Assembly (NCBI GenBank): GCA_032622095.1
Contig: CP136062.1
Location: 163,924,875-163,988,874, forward strand
Length of the DNA stretch: 64,000 nucleotides
Reading direction: 5' to 3'
Source of the DNA: Siphonodentalium dalli
Taxonomy: Eukaryota; Mollusca; Scaphopoda; Gadilida; Siphonodentaliidae
The notes under the pieces are model-generated. The model worked only from the letters and a program-made list of their open reading frames with translations, did no database searches and was not told the origin of the DNA. Each line of letters starts with the position of its first letter. Position 1 is the stretch's first letter. The translations under genes were made by a program, and so were the position numbers. Shown here piece by piece: positions 1 through 11,169 of the stretch.

Positions 1-880
1 GTAGGAACATCCAGTTTTATATTGTTTCGCCGACGTCGAGTATTGTGCTCGATGTCTGTGTCAGTGTTTGAGACATGTGACATGACGTGAGTGGTAGATG
101 TGTTTGCTGGCTAGCTTTAGTGAGCATTTGGTATATCCCTGATGTGTTGTTGAATTCTTGTTGTAAGAGTTTAAAAAGATAGGTGATGGGTCCTGGCCTT
201 GTATAAAGGACTTTTGTGAAGGGGGATATTGGTTTCCATGTGTGGAGGTGTATCATGTTTTCTGGCGGGATGTGATAGGACACGCCTTCGTTTTGCGTTT
301 TGCGTTCCTATTATCCTTGTTCGTGTTTGGTTCACCTGTGTCGGATTGTTCCGACTTTTGTGTCTGTGGTGAGCCGTAAATCGAAGGATGATTGTGCGGG
401 TGTGATATGTGTAGTCATATAGTAAGTAGTCGGGGTGATTAGTTACAAGATTAAAATTTGGCAAGGGAAGCCTAACTGTCTTAGTATAGCGTTTGTAGAG
501 TTGAGTCTCATAAGTAAATTGCTTGTTAAGTATGATAACTTAGGTAATAAGTATTTGGTATACTTGACTATGTTTATAGTTTAGTAGGTTTTCAGTAAAC
601 CTACTAAACTATAAACATAGTCAAGTATACCATGGAAACCAATATCCCCCTTCACAAAAGTCCTTTATACAAGGCCAGGACCCATCACCTATCTTTTTAA
701 ACTCTTACAAAAAGAATTCAACAACACATCAGGGATATACCAAATGCTCACTAAAGCTAGCCAGCAAACACATCTACCACTCACGTCATGTCACATGTCT
801 CAAACACTGACACAGACATCGAGCACAATACTCAATAACAATATAAAATATAAAACAATATAAAACTGGATGTTCCTACT
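1..880. repeat. Large inverted repeat with central perfect hairpin
   Basis: Bases 1-240 are nearly the reverse complement of 632-880. The right arm has a small replaced stretch near its outer end. Between them, 557-591 and 597-631 form a 35-bp stem around a 4-6 base loop. The segment 241-556 is present once. The left arm runs off the window. No known protein is recognised in its frames. It could be a foldback element or a palindromic assembly artefact. Confidence 0.85.
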
Positions 881-1098
881 AAGGACAATATATCCAGAGG
901 GCATGAACAGGTCAGACACCTTATGTTGAATAATATTAATCTCTATAATAAATATTAATTGATAGAAGCATTTCCGGACATGGGTCTTCAATTCATATTT
1001 ATTATGTTATATAACCACGAAACTATTGTCATATGAAGAGATAGTCCATCTTTAATAGTAATAATCGATTTTATGTAGAATGATTCTCATATAATAAA

Positions 1099-1443
1099 GT
1101 GATGTGAAACACTCCGGTCGGGTGACCAAATAGAAATGGAGAATAATCTTGTAAGTAGTAATAAGTAGTTTTTTTTACAAATAATATATGTAAATTGACA
1201 ACACACACCGTCATTATTATATATTAATTAAATGCAGTGACTGTCAGTGGTGAAATCGTTTTCGTTGGTTTATTGCCGATAGATGCGTCCCGAATCGAGT
1301 AGTAAATATTTACAATTGAGCATCGTTCAGACGATATTTTCTTTTGAGTGTCACGGTCGATTTGGTTGAGATTTTCGGCGATGTTAGTAGAATGATACAT
1401 TCCCCCAGTTGGCATAGCACCTGCATACTAACTTATCAGTTTC
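1099..1443 (+). repeat. Dispersed ~345-bp repeat, copy 1
   Basis: It begins TGATGTGAAACACTCCGG and ends near CAGTTGGCATAGCACC. Related copies are at 12711-13053 (+), 32533-32858 (-) and, more diverged, 62234-62460 (+). It has no coding frame. It lies in the intron beyond the VPS4 linker exon. Confidence 0.85.
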
Positions 1444-1499
1444 CCAAGTTCACGCACCCGAACAAGTATATACTATGTCTTTAACGTTTTAACGGTACT

Positions 1500-1930
1500 G
1501 AATCCGAATCGATGGTCCCCATATCATCAGATTCCAACAACTAGAGCAACATTTTTTTGAAATGCCCCTTCAGTTGTCAGAATAGATTAATTGCCCAAAA
1601 ATAATGCAAACCACAGTCAACTATAGTAGAAAATTGTCAAAATGTGTTATTTATTCCCATTTTGTTCAACGAAATATGGCCAAATATAGCTAACGCCAGA
1701 GCTACCTAATTTTAGAGTTATCAATCTTCATCCGCAATTTGGTCCGAGACCGTCGGTTTTACCAAACCACCAATAACTACACATTTCGAGAAATAACAAA
1801 TTTCAAAAATAGATATCTGATCACTCTGAGCTTTGATGGGTGGGTTCCTCGACTCAAATCAATTATTTTGTTTACCCCCGAAACCAAAGAAATAGTAATT
1901 TGGGAGCGTTAATTCGAATTATGCATCTTT
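1500..1930 (-). repeat. Dispersed repeat X, uninterrupted copy
   Basis: The reverse complement of this stretch matches 35603-35665 followed directly by 41773-42130. It shares GATGCATAAT, a GGGGGTAAA run, GATTTGAGTC and GGAACCCACCCATC. It therefore acts as the empty-site version of the locus that holds the 6.1-kb insertion at 35.67-41.77 kb. Confidence 0.8.
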
Positions 1931-1944
1931 AAGATGAGTCTTAC

Positions 1945-2009
1945 CTGATAACTGACTCTTCATCGCGTCGGCAGCCTCTTCGGCTTGTGATCGTGAACCT
2001 CCTTGATTC
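1945..2009 (-). CDS. VPS4: VPS4 exon: MIT-AAA linker
   Basis: A 65-base exon, ATTATAG to GTAAGAC, encoding [21 protein letters not shown] plus one base of the next codon. This linker is low in conservation, but position, phase and the Gln-Leu before the AAA domain fit VPS4. The next exon should begin with two bases completing the codon and lie left of position 1. A dispersed repeat begins about 15 bases past its donor. Confidence 0.8.
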
Positions 2010-4859
2010 CTATAATTACAAAAACTTAATGTTGGAGCGAATTGAAAAAACAATCAACAAATAATCAGGATCTCGGTATAAACTGTTTAACCCTTTCTTT
2101 ACTAAATGGATTCTCCCATTCAGTTATATCAGTATACATGTGAATGGTCTATTATTCATCTGGAGGGGTGTCCAGTAATAAAAGCTGATAACAGACAGAA
2201 AAACAGACAATACAAGAGCTGAATGTGGTTCATATTCATTGGTGGAAATGCTCAGATAATATTGTCGTTTGTTGAATTATTATTTGAACATTTCCTGAGG
2301 GAACTACTCGCCAATGAGTATTTAGTATAGAAATGGTTAAAGTTAAAAGGTTGTTGGTGAATTCGATCAATGCTTTATTTTAAAGCCAGTTTAACTGTCA
2401 TCTGAAGCCAGTTTCACATCATAACCTGGTTTAATTATATGTATTCCCATTCATATTCGATGGACACAATAAATAATATATAAATAATACGTACATGTGC
2501 AAAATTTATCAAAGTCTATGAAAACATCCTCACCAAAAAGAACATGGAGAAATAGATAATTTTAACATTACAATTGTTAATTTATATTAGTTTTTGATAT
2601 ACAGCGAAATTTCGCATGCTGAATCATTGCTATGTAAACATTACTGTTACATTGCCAGTCATTTAATCAACAAACATCACCGATGGAAATTGCAATTCAA
2701 ATGTATTATTCCAAAATACGTTTTGCTGAATAAGTTTCAGTGGTCTGGCCTTTTCAATCGTATACCTTCAAGTTATATGATCAAACTGAGACCAAGTTAC
2801 TGTTAGTGGATAAAATGACTTGCGCTTAACAGTACAAATATATACTATTGTTTCAACGTGTGAAATTTCTTTATCCAAGAATTGATAATGAACATAACAA
2901 AGTCATTCTATTTTTCAAAGTTTTTTCTTGGTGATTATGGTTTTAGACATTTATTATTTTTCGCATATACACACTGCGAAGACCATGTGTTACTTTAAAG
3001 CTCCTCGCATCACCTTTTCAAAGGCGCTGTCACTGGAAACGTTTCTGTGGAATGTATTGCTATGGTTTACTAACTTTTTGATCGGCTTATCCTCTGGGAT
3101 TGGAAGGAATTAGTCACACCTACAATTAGGATTGAGGTGTGAGTACCCATTAACTTTTATAAACAAATATAATACGGGATATTATGTCCATACTTGAGAT
3201 AGGTTTTCAGTTTCTCTGCTCTTTGGAGATACGACTGACATTTCTCTCGAATGTCATATTTTACTTTCTCTGTCAGTGTTTCGTCTGCAAAGGAATATTG
3301 GAATGTATATACATATATTGTTTTTAGAAAACGTGGGTATAGTGAAGTGTCCCTTATTACAAAAAACACTCTGGTAAAAGCCAGGTAAACCATGGTTTAC
3401 ATAGCTCTACTCTAGTAATATATGGTAAAGTCAGGTAAAAAATGATTACTTTGGTGAAAGCCATGTCAAGTCCATGTAAAAAGGACATACCCTTGTAAAG
3501 TTCAAGTAAAGGCATGGAGTACCCCACTGATGGAACAGGACATACATTGGTAAAACCCATGTAATCCCATGTAAATCAGAACATACTCCAGTACATTCTT
3601 GATGAGCGATAATTCAATTTCACAATAGCACATTACGCAGCTTATGTGTTTTCTGTCTCTTATGTGATAATAAAATCTTTTTTCATCTGTTCATCAGCGC
3701 AAACAATTGTACCCGGTATCATACTCAAAAGTTAACAGAATGGGACAAGAATATCACTATTAATACGTCAGCTATATAAGTACATAACAGTTGAAAACCT
3801 TATGTAATCACATGTGCCATTCATCAATGACCTCAAATCTGTTGTCCCAAATTTTAAGGAATCTAAAACCGTACCCCGTATTACCGTCGTAAATTGCCTT
3901 GAGGTAAATTGCCCTGGTAGAATTACTCTAGTAGAACCAACACATACATATAACTTACATTCCGGTAAAATACATTGGTGAAATACATGGAGTAAAAATA
4001 CATGTATGGGTCTACATGGTGACGATTCACTGGATAAATTTTACACCCTTGTAAAATTACATCATTTTACCTGTTCCAATCGCCACGTTAAATAAACTCC
4101 ACATAAATATGCAATCAAAACAGGATGAAGAAATATTACAATTCAGATATCAGTTCTCGAGAAAAACAAAATCTTAGTCTTAGAATATATATATATATAT
4201 ATTTATATATATATTCTTTAGTAAACACTTTGTACTCACTCACATTTGATAACATGAAGGAAGTATTCCGTGGCTTTCTGATACAATCGGTAAGCTTCTT
4301 CATATTTCTTGTTTTTGTCGTGGTCTGTAGCCTGGGTCGCAAAGTCAATTGCTTTCTGTCAAATATAACCACCACACGTCTTATTGACAAAAAATGAAAT
4401 AGGGAGGACTTGCGTGCAAAAAAAGATTCTGGTTTCATAAAAAGCGCTCGAAGCCGCTTGTTGTGAACATTTATGATGCGAAAAAAACTATTAAAGAGGG
4501 ATCACTCTATGCAGCTACTTTATTGTGCTATTTTTAGCAATGACTGTCTGACGTTTTGTAAACAAATTAGAAAATGGTTCTTTGCAAATAAGAGAATCGA
4601 TTCTAAAATAGCTGTTGCATTGAGATCCATAAACATTACTTCTCTGTGAAGATTGAAATTCATGAATGAATTTCTTCTACTTACTAGACCTTAGGAATAA
4701 AAACTGAAAACGTGAATTTAAAATATTTGCCGCTGTCCATTTTAAAATATGTCCAATTTTAAATATTTGCCGCTGTCCATAGCCGTACACATATATTATA
4801 ATTACACAGTAATTAGTACTTACCTTCATGTATTCGCTATTTCCTGATTTTACAGCCAT
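1945..4859 (-). CDS. VPS4: VPS4 N-terminal four exons (MIT domain), gene span, partial
   Basis: Four minus-strand exons (4824-4859, 4244-4355, 3194-3284, 1945-2009) join in frame to give the first 101 residues of a VPS4 protein. They contain the start Met, the three-helix MIT domain that binds ESCRT-III tail motifs, and a charged linker. Visible are [34 protein letters not shown], then [19 protein letters not shown]. The introns are short (0.5-1.2 kb), unlike the other VPS4 piece. The AAA exons of this copy are not in the window. It lies 9.4 kb past the stop codon of the C-terminal piece on the same strand, so it is either a tandem paralogue or the displaced front half of the same gene. Confidence 0.9.
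2010..3193. other. VPS4 intron, no recognised feature
   Basis: AT-rich intron between the MIT helix 3 exon and the linker exon. The short frames at 2594 and 2928 show no family similarity. The stretch near 2100-2170 (GGATTCTCCCATTCAGTTAT) recurs at about 9960, so part of it is a dispersed repeat. Confidence 0.6.
3194..3284 (-). CDS. VPS4: VPS4 exon: MIT helix 3
   Basis: A 91-base exon from TTTGCAG to GTATGG. It encodes [15 protein letters not shown], then [15 protein letters not shown]. The RAEKLK stretch is the third MIT helix, which makes the groove for ESCRT-III MIM motifs. Phases 1 in and 2 out match the neighbours. Confidence 0.93.
3350..4080. repeat. Degenerate GGTAAA/CATGTAA-rich intronic repeat
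   Basis: Many short variants of GGTAAAxxCATG recur at irregular 20-40 base spacing on both sides of an AT-rich centre (3600-3880). No clear terminal repeat or duplication was found. It lies wholly inside a VPS4 intron. Confidence 0.45.
4244..4355 (-). CDS. VPS4: VPS4 exon: MIT helices 1-2
   Basis: A 112-base exon after TTTGACAG. It encodes [21 protein letters not shown], then [16 protein letters not shown]. The donor was set at GTGAGTGAGT because only this choice gives the phase that joins the next exon as IKYET, matching the family. An alternative donor four bases on breaks the frame. Confidence 0.93.
4824..4859 (-). CDS. VPS4: VPS4 first coding exon
   Basis: A 36-base exon from ATG to the GTAAGTACT donor, encoding [12 protein letters not shown]. 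The start is the only ATG in frame between the donor and a run with no further family similarity. Length and phase 0 suit the short pre-MIT leader of VPS4 proteins. The exact start is inferred, because this leader is poorly conserved. Confidence 0.7.
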
Positions 4860-5200
4860 TATCACTCCTCTCTGAGTAGGAACCGATCTATTGGATTGAA
4901 GAGTGGACTCTAAAAAATGGCATGGTTGTGTAATATCACTATAAATCAGGGGCTATTTGCGGAGTTTACGTACGAACTCGTGCCCATGAGTCACGCCATA
5001 TATGGATCCTTGTGTATTGTGATGTAGCCGAATGACTTAAAGTGACATTAAACTATCAGATGGAATTTTTTATAACACATAATATAAATTCCAATAGCAA
5101 ATATCTAAATTCGACCGAGGACGGTTTTTGACACATGCGCACCATATATTAATAATACCCAAGCATTGTATTAACGCTGCTGTTCGTGGAAGCTGTATAA
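4860..5200. other. Presumed 5' flank of the VPS4 N-terminal piece
   Basis: The region just upstream (on the minus strand) of the start ATG. I see no clear TATA box or CpG island. The transcription start and any 5' non-coding exon cannot be placed by eye. Confidence 0.3.
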
Positions 5201-5204
5201 TCAG

Positions 5205-6000
5205 ATATTGAAATCACCTAATGACCATGCATGCATCTGATTCTGCTGTCTCGGCCCCTTGACCGATTTGGGTGAAATAAAGGGTGTTACAGAGTGGCCC
5301 CCAAGCCAATCTAAATACCCACCATGGCCGACCAAAATGGGCGCCGTCCAGAGTGGTTGAAATATGACACCCATGCCATTTCTCGACCTTGGCCGATTTA
5401 GGTTAATCAAAGGGTACTGTATTGTGGGCCCCAAGCCATTTCAAAATATTCACACTGGCACCATACCCTATCCAAAATGGCCACCGTCCAGATGGGTTCA
5501 AATAGGGTACACATGGCATATTTCTCGGCCTCTTGACCGATTGAGGTCAAACAACTGGTGGTGTATGATGCCCCCTCCAATAAACTCTTTACAAACACCC
5601 ACCCCGATGCAAATGGCCACCGCCCAGATGTGTTCAAATAGGGTGCCGATGTTATATATCGACACATTTAGGTCAACCAAAGGGTGTTGTATGGTGGCAC
5701 CCCCCCTCCCCCCAAGCCAATTTAAATATTCACTCTACGCTGATCCAAAATATCCGCCATCCAGAGGGGTTCAAATAGGACAAAATGCCATTTCTTGGTC
5801 CCTTGACAGCTTTAGGTCAAACAATGGTGTTGTATGGTTTCCCCCAGACACTCTTTCCACAAGCACCACCGCCGATCCAAGATGACCATCGCCCAGATGG
5901 GTTTAAATAGGGAACCTATGCCATTTCTCGACCTTGACCATTTAGGTCAAAGAAAGGGTGATATATGGTGGCCCCCAAGCCAATTTAAATATCCATCCCA
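5205..6000. repeat. GC-richer tandem repeat, unit ~125-150 bp
   Basis: Five to six diverged units, each with CCCCCAAGCCAATTTAAATA, a ATCCAAAATGGCCACCGTCC-like block, CAGATGGGTTCAAATAGG, CATGCCATTTCTCGACC and GATTTAGGTCAAACAA. The long frame at 5364-5885 arises from the repeat and has no family similarity. Confidence 0.85.
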
Positions 6001-6059
6001 CTCACCACATTCTCACCTTATTGTTGACTGCTATCATTAACTTAATATTAGATGGACTG

Positions 6060-7230
6060 ATTTGAGTGTAATGATGGGCACACAGGCTTTCAGAGTGTGG
6101 TGAAGGGTACACAGGCTTTCAGAGTGTGATGAAAGGTAGACAGGCTTTCAGAGTGTGATGAAGGGTACACAGGCTTTCAGTGTGTGATGAAGGGTACACA
6201 GGCTTTCATAATGTGATGAAGGGTACACAGGCTTTCAGAATGTGATGAAGGGTACACAGGCTTTCAGAATGTGATGAAGGGTACACAATATTTCGGAGTG
6301 CAATTAAGGGTACAGAGTGTAATGAAGGGTACACAGGCTTTCAGAATGTGATGAAGGGTACATAGGCTTTCAGAATGTGATGAAGGGTACACAAGCTTTC
6401 AGAAAGTGATGAAGGGTACACAAGCTTTCAGAATGTGATGAAGGGTACACAGGCTTTCAGAATGTGATGAAGGGTACACAATATTTCTGAGTGCAATTAA
6501 GGGTACAGAGTGTGATGACAGGTACACAGGCTTTCAGAATGTGATGAAGGGTACACAGGCTTTCAGAATGTGATGAAGGGTACACAGGCTTTCAGAATGT
6601 GATGAAGGGTACACAATATTTCTGAGTGCAATTAAGGGTACAGAGTGTAATGAAGGGTACACAGGCTTTCAGAGTGTGATGAAGGGTACACAGGCTTTCA
6701 GAATGTGATGAAGGGTACACAGGCTTTCAGAATGTGATGAAGGGTACACAATATTTCTGAGTGCAATTAAGGGTACAGAGTGTGATGACGGGTACACAGG
6801 CTTTCAGAATGTGATGAAGGGTACACAGGCTTTCAGAATGTGATGAAGGGTACACAGGCTTTCAGAGTGTGATGAAGGGTACACAGGCTTTCAGAATGTG
6901 ATGAAGGGTACACAGGCTTTCAGAATGTGATGAAGGGTACACAATATTTCTGAGTGCAATTAAGGGTACAGAGTGTAATGAAGGGTACACAAGCTTTCAG
7001 AGTGTGATGAAGGGTACACAGGCTTTCAGAATGTGATGAAGGGTACACAGGCTTTCAGAATGTGATGAAGGGTACACAAGCTTTCAGAATGTGATGAAGG
7101 GTACACAATATTTCTGAGTGCAATTAAGGGTACAGAGTGTAATGAAGGGTACACAGGCTTTCAGAATGTGATGAAGGGTACACAATATTTCTGAGTGCAA
7201 TTAAGGGTACAGAGTGTGATGACGGGTATG
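6060..7230. repeat. 29-bp minisatellite with higher-order structure, block 1
   Basis: The basic 29-base unit is TGTGATGAAGGGTACACAGG followed by CTTTCAGAA. Every few units a variant block with ACAATATTTCTGAGTGCAAT and TAAGGGTACAGAG is inserted, giving a higher-order repeat. It ends with GACGGGTATGGGATACCATT. Confidence 0.95.
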
Positions 7231-7504
7231 GGATACCATTTTTTTTTATGTGTAAGCAATATTTGCTAAGTGGGTGTCTGACCAGGTAACACGTTGTCCA
7301 GACGTAGTGAACACCAAACCTGGCACACCAGAATGACAAAAACAAGTCAAAATGAGATGCCGGCAGGTAGACCAGAGGCCTTTTGGAAAAGTCAAATGAG
7401 GATAAGAGCAAAAAAACGGCTTAAAACATATTTGTCAAAAGAATCGTTCACGCAATACTGCTGGACACATAATACACGGGCTATATATGTTGCAATGTCT
7501 CCTC
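7231..7504. other. Unique spacer between two minisatellite blocks
   Basis: About 275 bases of non-repetitive sequence separate block 1 from block 2. Both blocks end on the same GGGTATGGGATACCATTTTT boundary, so block 2 plus this spacer may come from a duplication that copied the array end. Confidence 0.7.
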
Positions 7505-7800
7505 TACACAGGCTTTCAGAATGTGATGAAGGGTACACAATATTTCTGAGTGCAATTAAGGGTACAGAGTGTAATGAAGGGTACACAGGCTTTCAGAGTG
7601 TGATGAAGGGTACACAGGCTTTCAGAATGTGATGAAGGGTACACAGGCTTTCAGAATGTGATGAAGGGTACACAATATTTCTGAGTGCAATTAAGGGTAC
7701 AGAGTGTGATGACGGGTACACAGGCTTTCAGAATGTGATGAAGGGTACACAATATTTCTGAGTGCAATTAAGGGTACAGAGTGTGATGACGGGTATGGGA
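7505..7800. repeat. 29-bp minisatellite, block 2
   Basis: Same units and same variant order as the end of block 1, ending on the same GACGGGTATGGGATACCATT boundary. A lone fragment (GTGCAATGAAGGGTACACAC) is at about 8418. Confidence 0.93.
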
Positions 7801-7810
7801 TACCATTTTT

Positions 7811-8843
7811 TAAAGTTATTAATTCTATATTGTGAGCATGAGTAATAGTAAATATTTGTTCCATCATTCCCTATATTATTATTGACTTCTATCGTTCAAG
7901 GAACATGTGTTTGAAATTTCAGTTTTTTTATATTTAATAAAAAGTCCATTTACAGTTGGGTTGGTAGATCTCCTTTTACATGAGTATATAAAATAAGTCC
8001 AAACTTGTCAAAGAGCTGGTGTCAATTAGAGTGCAAAATCTAATAATCTGTACCCTTTCCAACTTTTGACAAAGGCTTGCCCTAGACTAGCCCTTGGCTC
8101 ATAGGTGAAACACTACGACACTACCCTGCCATCTTTAAGTAGATGACATCATTTGCAGCATTGATCCAAATATGACAATTGAGAGTCAGCCATCAAAACA
8201 CAATATATTGCATTGTGTGTTCTGCAAAAATTGTTTACATATTTAAAATATCTCTTCACATATACAAAGTAGGATACAAAAAGTTTTGATAATTTCTTCC
8301 CGTCAGAGATAGGTGGAATCATGTTAAACTTGGGTCTTTGGACACAACATACAGATCACTTCAGCTTCCATTGTTCTATTTCAGTACCGGTCAGAATTCC
8401 GACCAGTGGTCCAAGAGTGCAATGAAGGGTACACACTCTTGGCCCAAACCGATCTATATGATACCCAAAGCAGTGTGGTGGCAAGATTTCTAGTCTGAGG
8501 ACCAGTCAAAGGCTTACCCTTCCCCTTTTTTTTGGTGAGAGTGACCCCTTCAGCATCATCATACGACATGGAACACGGAGGACATTTATGGTCATCCTCT
8601 TAATTTTAAATGTTCAGTGTCCAATGGGCCCGGTGATTAAAATAGAACAAAGAATGGAATTCACACATTTGAAATGCGGTTTATTCACATATAGCTTATT
8701 TTATACATAATATAATTACAACTCATATAAACACATAACAAGTGTGACACACTGATTAAAGTGGGTCGTTCAATTGGGGTAGGTTGCAGTAGTTCTGCAC
8801 ATAACCTATCAAGAAGAATGATAACCAGAGAATTAGCTTCAAT
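7811..8843. other. Intergenic, no gene seen
   Basis: AT-rich sequence with only short chance frames. The sole recognisable item is the stray minisatellite fragment near 8418. Confidence 0.5.
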
Positions 8844-9224
8844 CAAGCCTGCAAATAGTGTGTCTGACATACCACATAATGGACTAGCATCACCAAATTC
8901 ACCCTCTGGGGACCTCATTCTGCTATACCTCATCTTCTGGGAGGTATATATAGTCTCAAATTAACACGTTTTTAGTAACTTTTTCCCTTTTGGGCAGTTT
9001 CTATAACCCCTAATTTGATTAAGATAAAAGGCATAATTGAGGTGACTTTAACTGGGGAACTTCAATCTGATCCTAGGTCTCCCATAGTAGTTGATGCCTA
9101 AGCAGAATGAGGTTCCCCCAAGGGTGAACTTGGTGATGCTAGCCTGCCGTGTGGGATAGCATCAATAAATTCACCCTCTGGGAACCTCATTCTGAAAATG
9201 ACAGACACACTATTTGCAGGCTTG
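8844..9224. mobile_element. hAT-type foldback MITE, copy 1
   Basis: It starts CAAGCCTGCAAATAGTGTG and ends with the inverse, CACTATTTGCAGGCTTG. Inside each end, GAATGAGGTCCCCAGAGGG and its inverse enclose a short loop (TAGCCCGCTATGCGGG type), so each end folds on itself. Flanking 8-bp duplications are not evident for this copy. See copies at 28665, 54247, 56047 and 59156. Confidence 0.85.
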
Positions 9225-10195
9225 ACTGAATAATAAACAGATGAGAATGAGTGATGAATTATGGGAAATGTTAATATATGTTTGAGCACTATTCTTAAAA
9301 AAGCACTTCCGAACTTCCTATATCTGGTACTGTTAAGAGAGGATATGGTATTAAATTAAGACGACTCACGAGTCAGCCATGAATGCAGAATGTACATTAG
9401 AATAGGGTGTCTCCATGGTGATAATGTAAACATTGTCAATTGTCATTGATGAATGAATCTTGCACAATCAATGCAAGCTAGATTTAGAATAAAGGTCAGA
9501 TAATTACAGCACTCAAATAATAATAAATAACGATTTGTCTTGAATTATCGACCTATACAATTAACAAGCAGAGTTGTGAGCAATATGAGAGAAAACTGAT
9601 GCAATGCCAGGGTCTATGCTGGCCCAATATTTACTTTGTTAAATCCAGTAGCAGCATGGACCCTGGCCAGAACGGAATCTTTAAGAATTATTGTATAGTT
9701 TTATAGACACAAAACAGCACAAAATATTAATAAACCACAAAGTCCTGTCAGTTGGGAAGAGAACTTTATTATCACCAAGATTATCATCTTGTCCAGTGCA
9801 TACAATTTGAAGTGAACAATCCCTTCATTTGCAAATGGATTACGCAAAATAGCAGTCATGTGAACAATGAATGGGTTAACAAGACTGGGATGGCCAAAAA
9901 TTCTCACCTGTGCTCTTGTGATGCATGTATGTCATCCATTATTAAAATATCTATACATTGGGATTCTCCCGTTCAGTTATGAAAGTATGCAATAGAATGG
10001 TCTATTCTTTATGGCAGGGGTGGAGGGGGTGGGTTGTGAAAACAATTCAGGATACAAGGTCAGAGGTTCTGAGCCCCGATCTCAGATTTTTCCAAAGCCA
10101 TGTAAATTATGTTCCAAATCAATGTTTAAAGACAAATTATGACTAAAATGATTTTAAAAGGTTCAAAACTTAAAAACTAGACCAAAATAGAGCAT
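9225..10195. other. Intergenic, no gene seen
   Basis: AT-rich with short chance frames. A tRNA-derived SINE remnant is conceivable near 10010-10080 (GGTTCTGAGCCCCGATCT resembles a degenerate B box) but is too weak to call. Confidence 0.4.
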
Positions 10196-11169
10196 TACCG
10201 TACTGACCCGGTTCAAAGCCCATGCCCGTGTTTAAGCCCACCCATATATTTTGGCCAAATTCCATGCACAGGGGTATATTCGTGTTTAAGACCATCCCAA
10301 ATTTTGTTCAATTTCAGCGGTGGTAAGTAAGTATTTGCTAATGATACTTCCCAAATAAATAATTCCAATATAACGGGAAGTATATTCACAAACGATCGGT
10401 GACGGCGAGAATGCCACGAAAAATGGAAAGTTATACTTCGTAGGTAAGTGATAATAATAAATAAAATAAAATATAGTGAATCTTAAAATCTCATTTGTTA
10501 ATTTAATTATACTTCCTGGGGGAAACTAATCGTCAACAGACATCAAATACAAAAGAATGCACTCGCTAACGGCGTATATCTGAGAACGCGGTAATCATCA
10601 GTCACTTCAAAGAGCACGTGCGTGCATCGCGCACATGTCAACAACAGTACTGTAAAAACATATTCTTTGTATGTCGGTATGTTCCTACATGTGGCCAAAC
10701 ACAAAAAGAACTCATTCCCTGGTTATGTAAACACACGGTGGGTATAATAATGGGGCAGAAGGGGGACTTGTCATCCACAACACCCCAACAGCACAAGATG
10801 CCTTAAAAAAAAGAGAAACCGATGTCGTATTGGTACCCGGTGGCGGGGGTTAGTGTATAATAATCATTATTAAAATTTTTAAACTGCTATTTTTCACGTT
10901 TTACGGTATAGACTATAGTATAAACATTAATCTGTGTCAACGGTTTGGGAACGATAACTGGATAATCTGGAAGCCATGTATATTTCCCCGAAACTCTGTG
11001 TTGGATCGACTTTATTTTATGGATCTATTTCTTCAGTTTTAACTTTTACTGTCCCGATTTCTTGGGATTTTTGGTTTGCAAAGGGTCATATCCGAGTTTA
11101 AGCCCACTTGGATTTTTGAGCTCAAATAAAACAAAGGCCCCTGGGCCTAAACGCGGGTCAGTACGGTAA
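10196..11169. mobile_element. ~970-bp TIR element (TTACCGTACTGACCCG ends)
   Basis: The left end TTACCGTACTGACCCG is matched inverted at the right end (CGGGTCAGTACGGTAA). Both ends also have GTTTAAGCCCAC-like blocks just inside. I could not fix a target duplication. No transposase is seen, so it is non-autonomous and of uncertain class. Confidence 0.7.

Noticed and set aside
4240-4355. Alternative donor for the MIT helices 1-2 exon, four bases later
   Set aside because: It leaves phase 2, which puts the next exon out of frame with a stop. The earlier GTGAGTGAGT donor restores the conserved IKYE junction.
5364-5885. 173-codon frame as a gene
   Set aside because: It is made of the ~145-bp tandem repeat, with the peptide repeating in step with the DNA unit.
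6060-7800. CRISPR array
   Set aside because: The 29-base units are contiguous, with no unique spacers, and the sequence is animal-like. It is a minisatellite.
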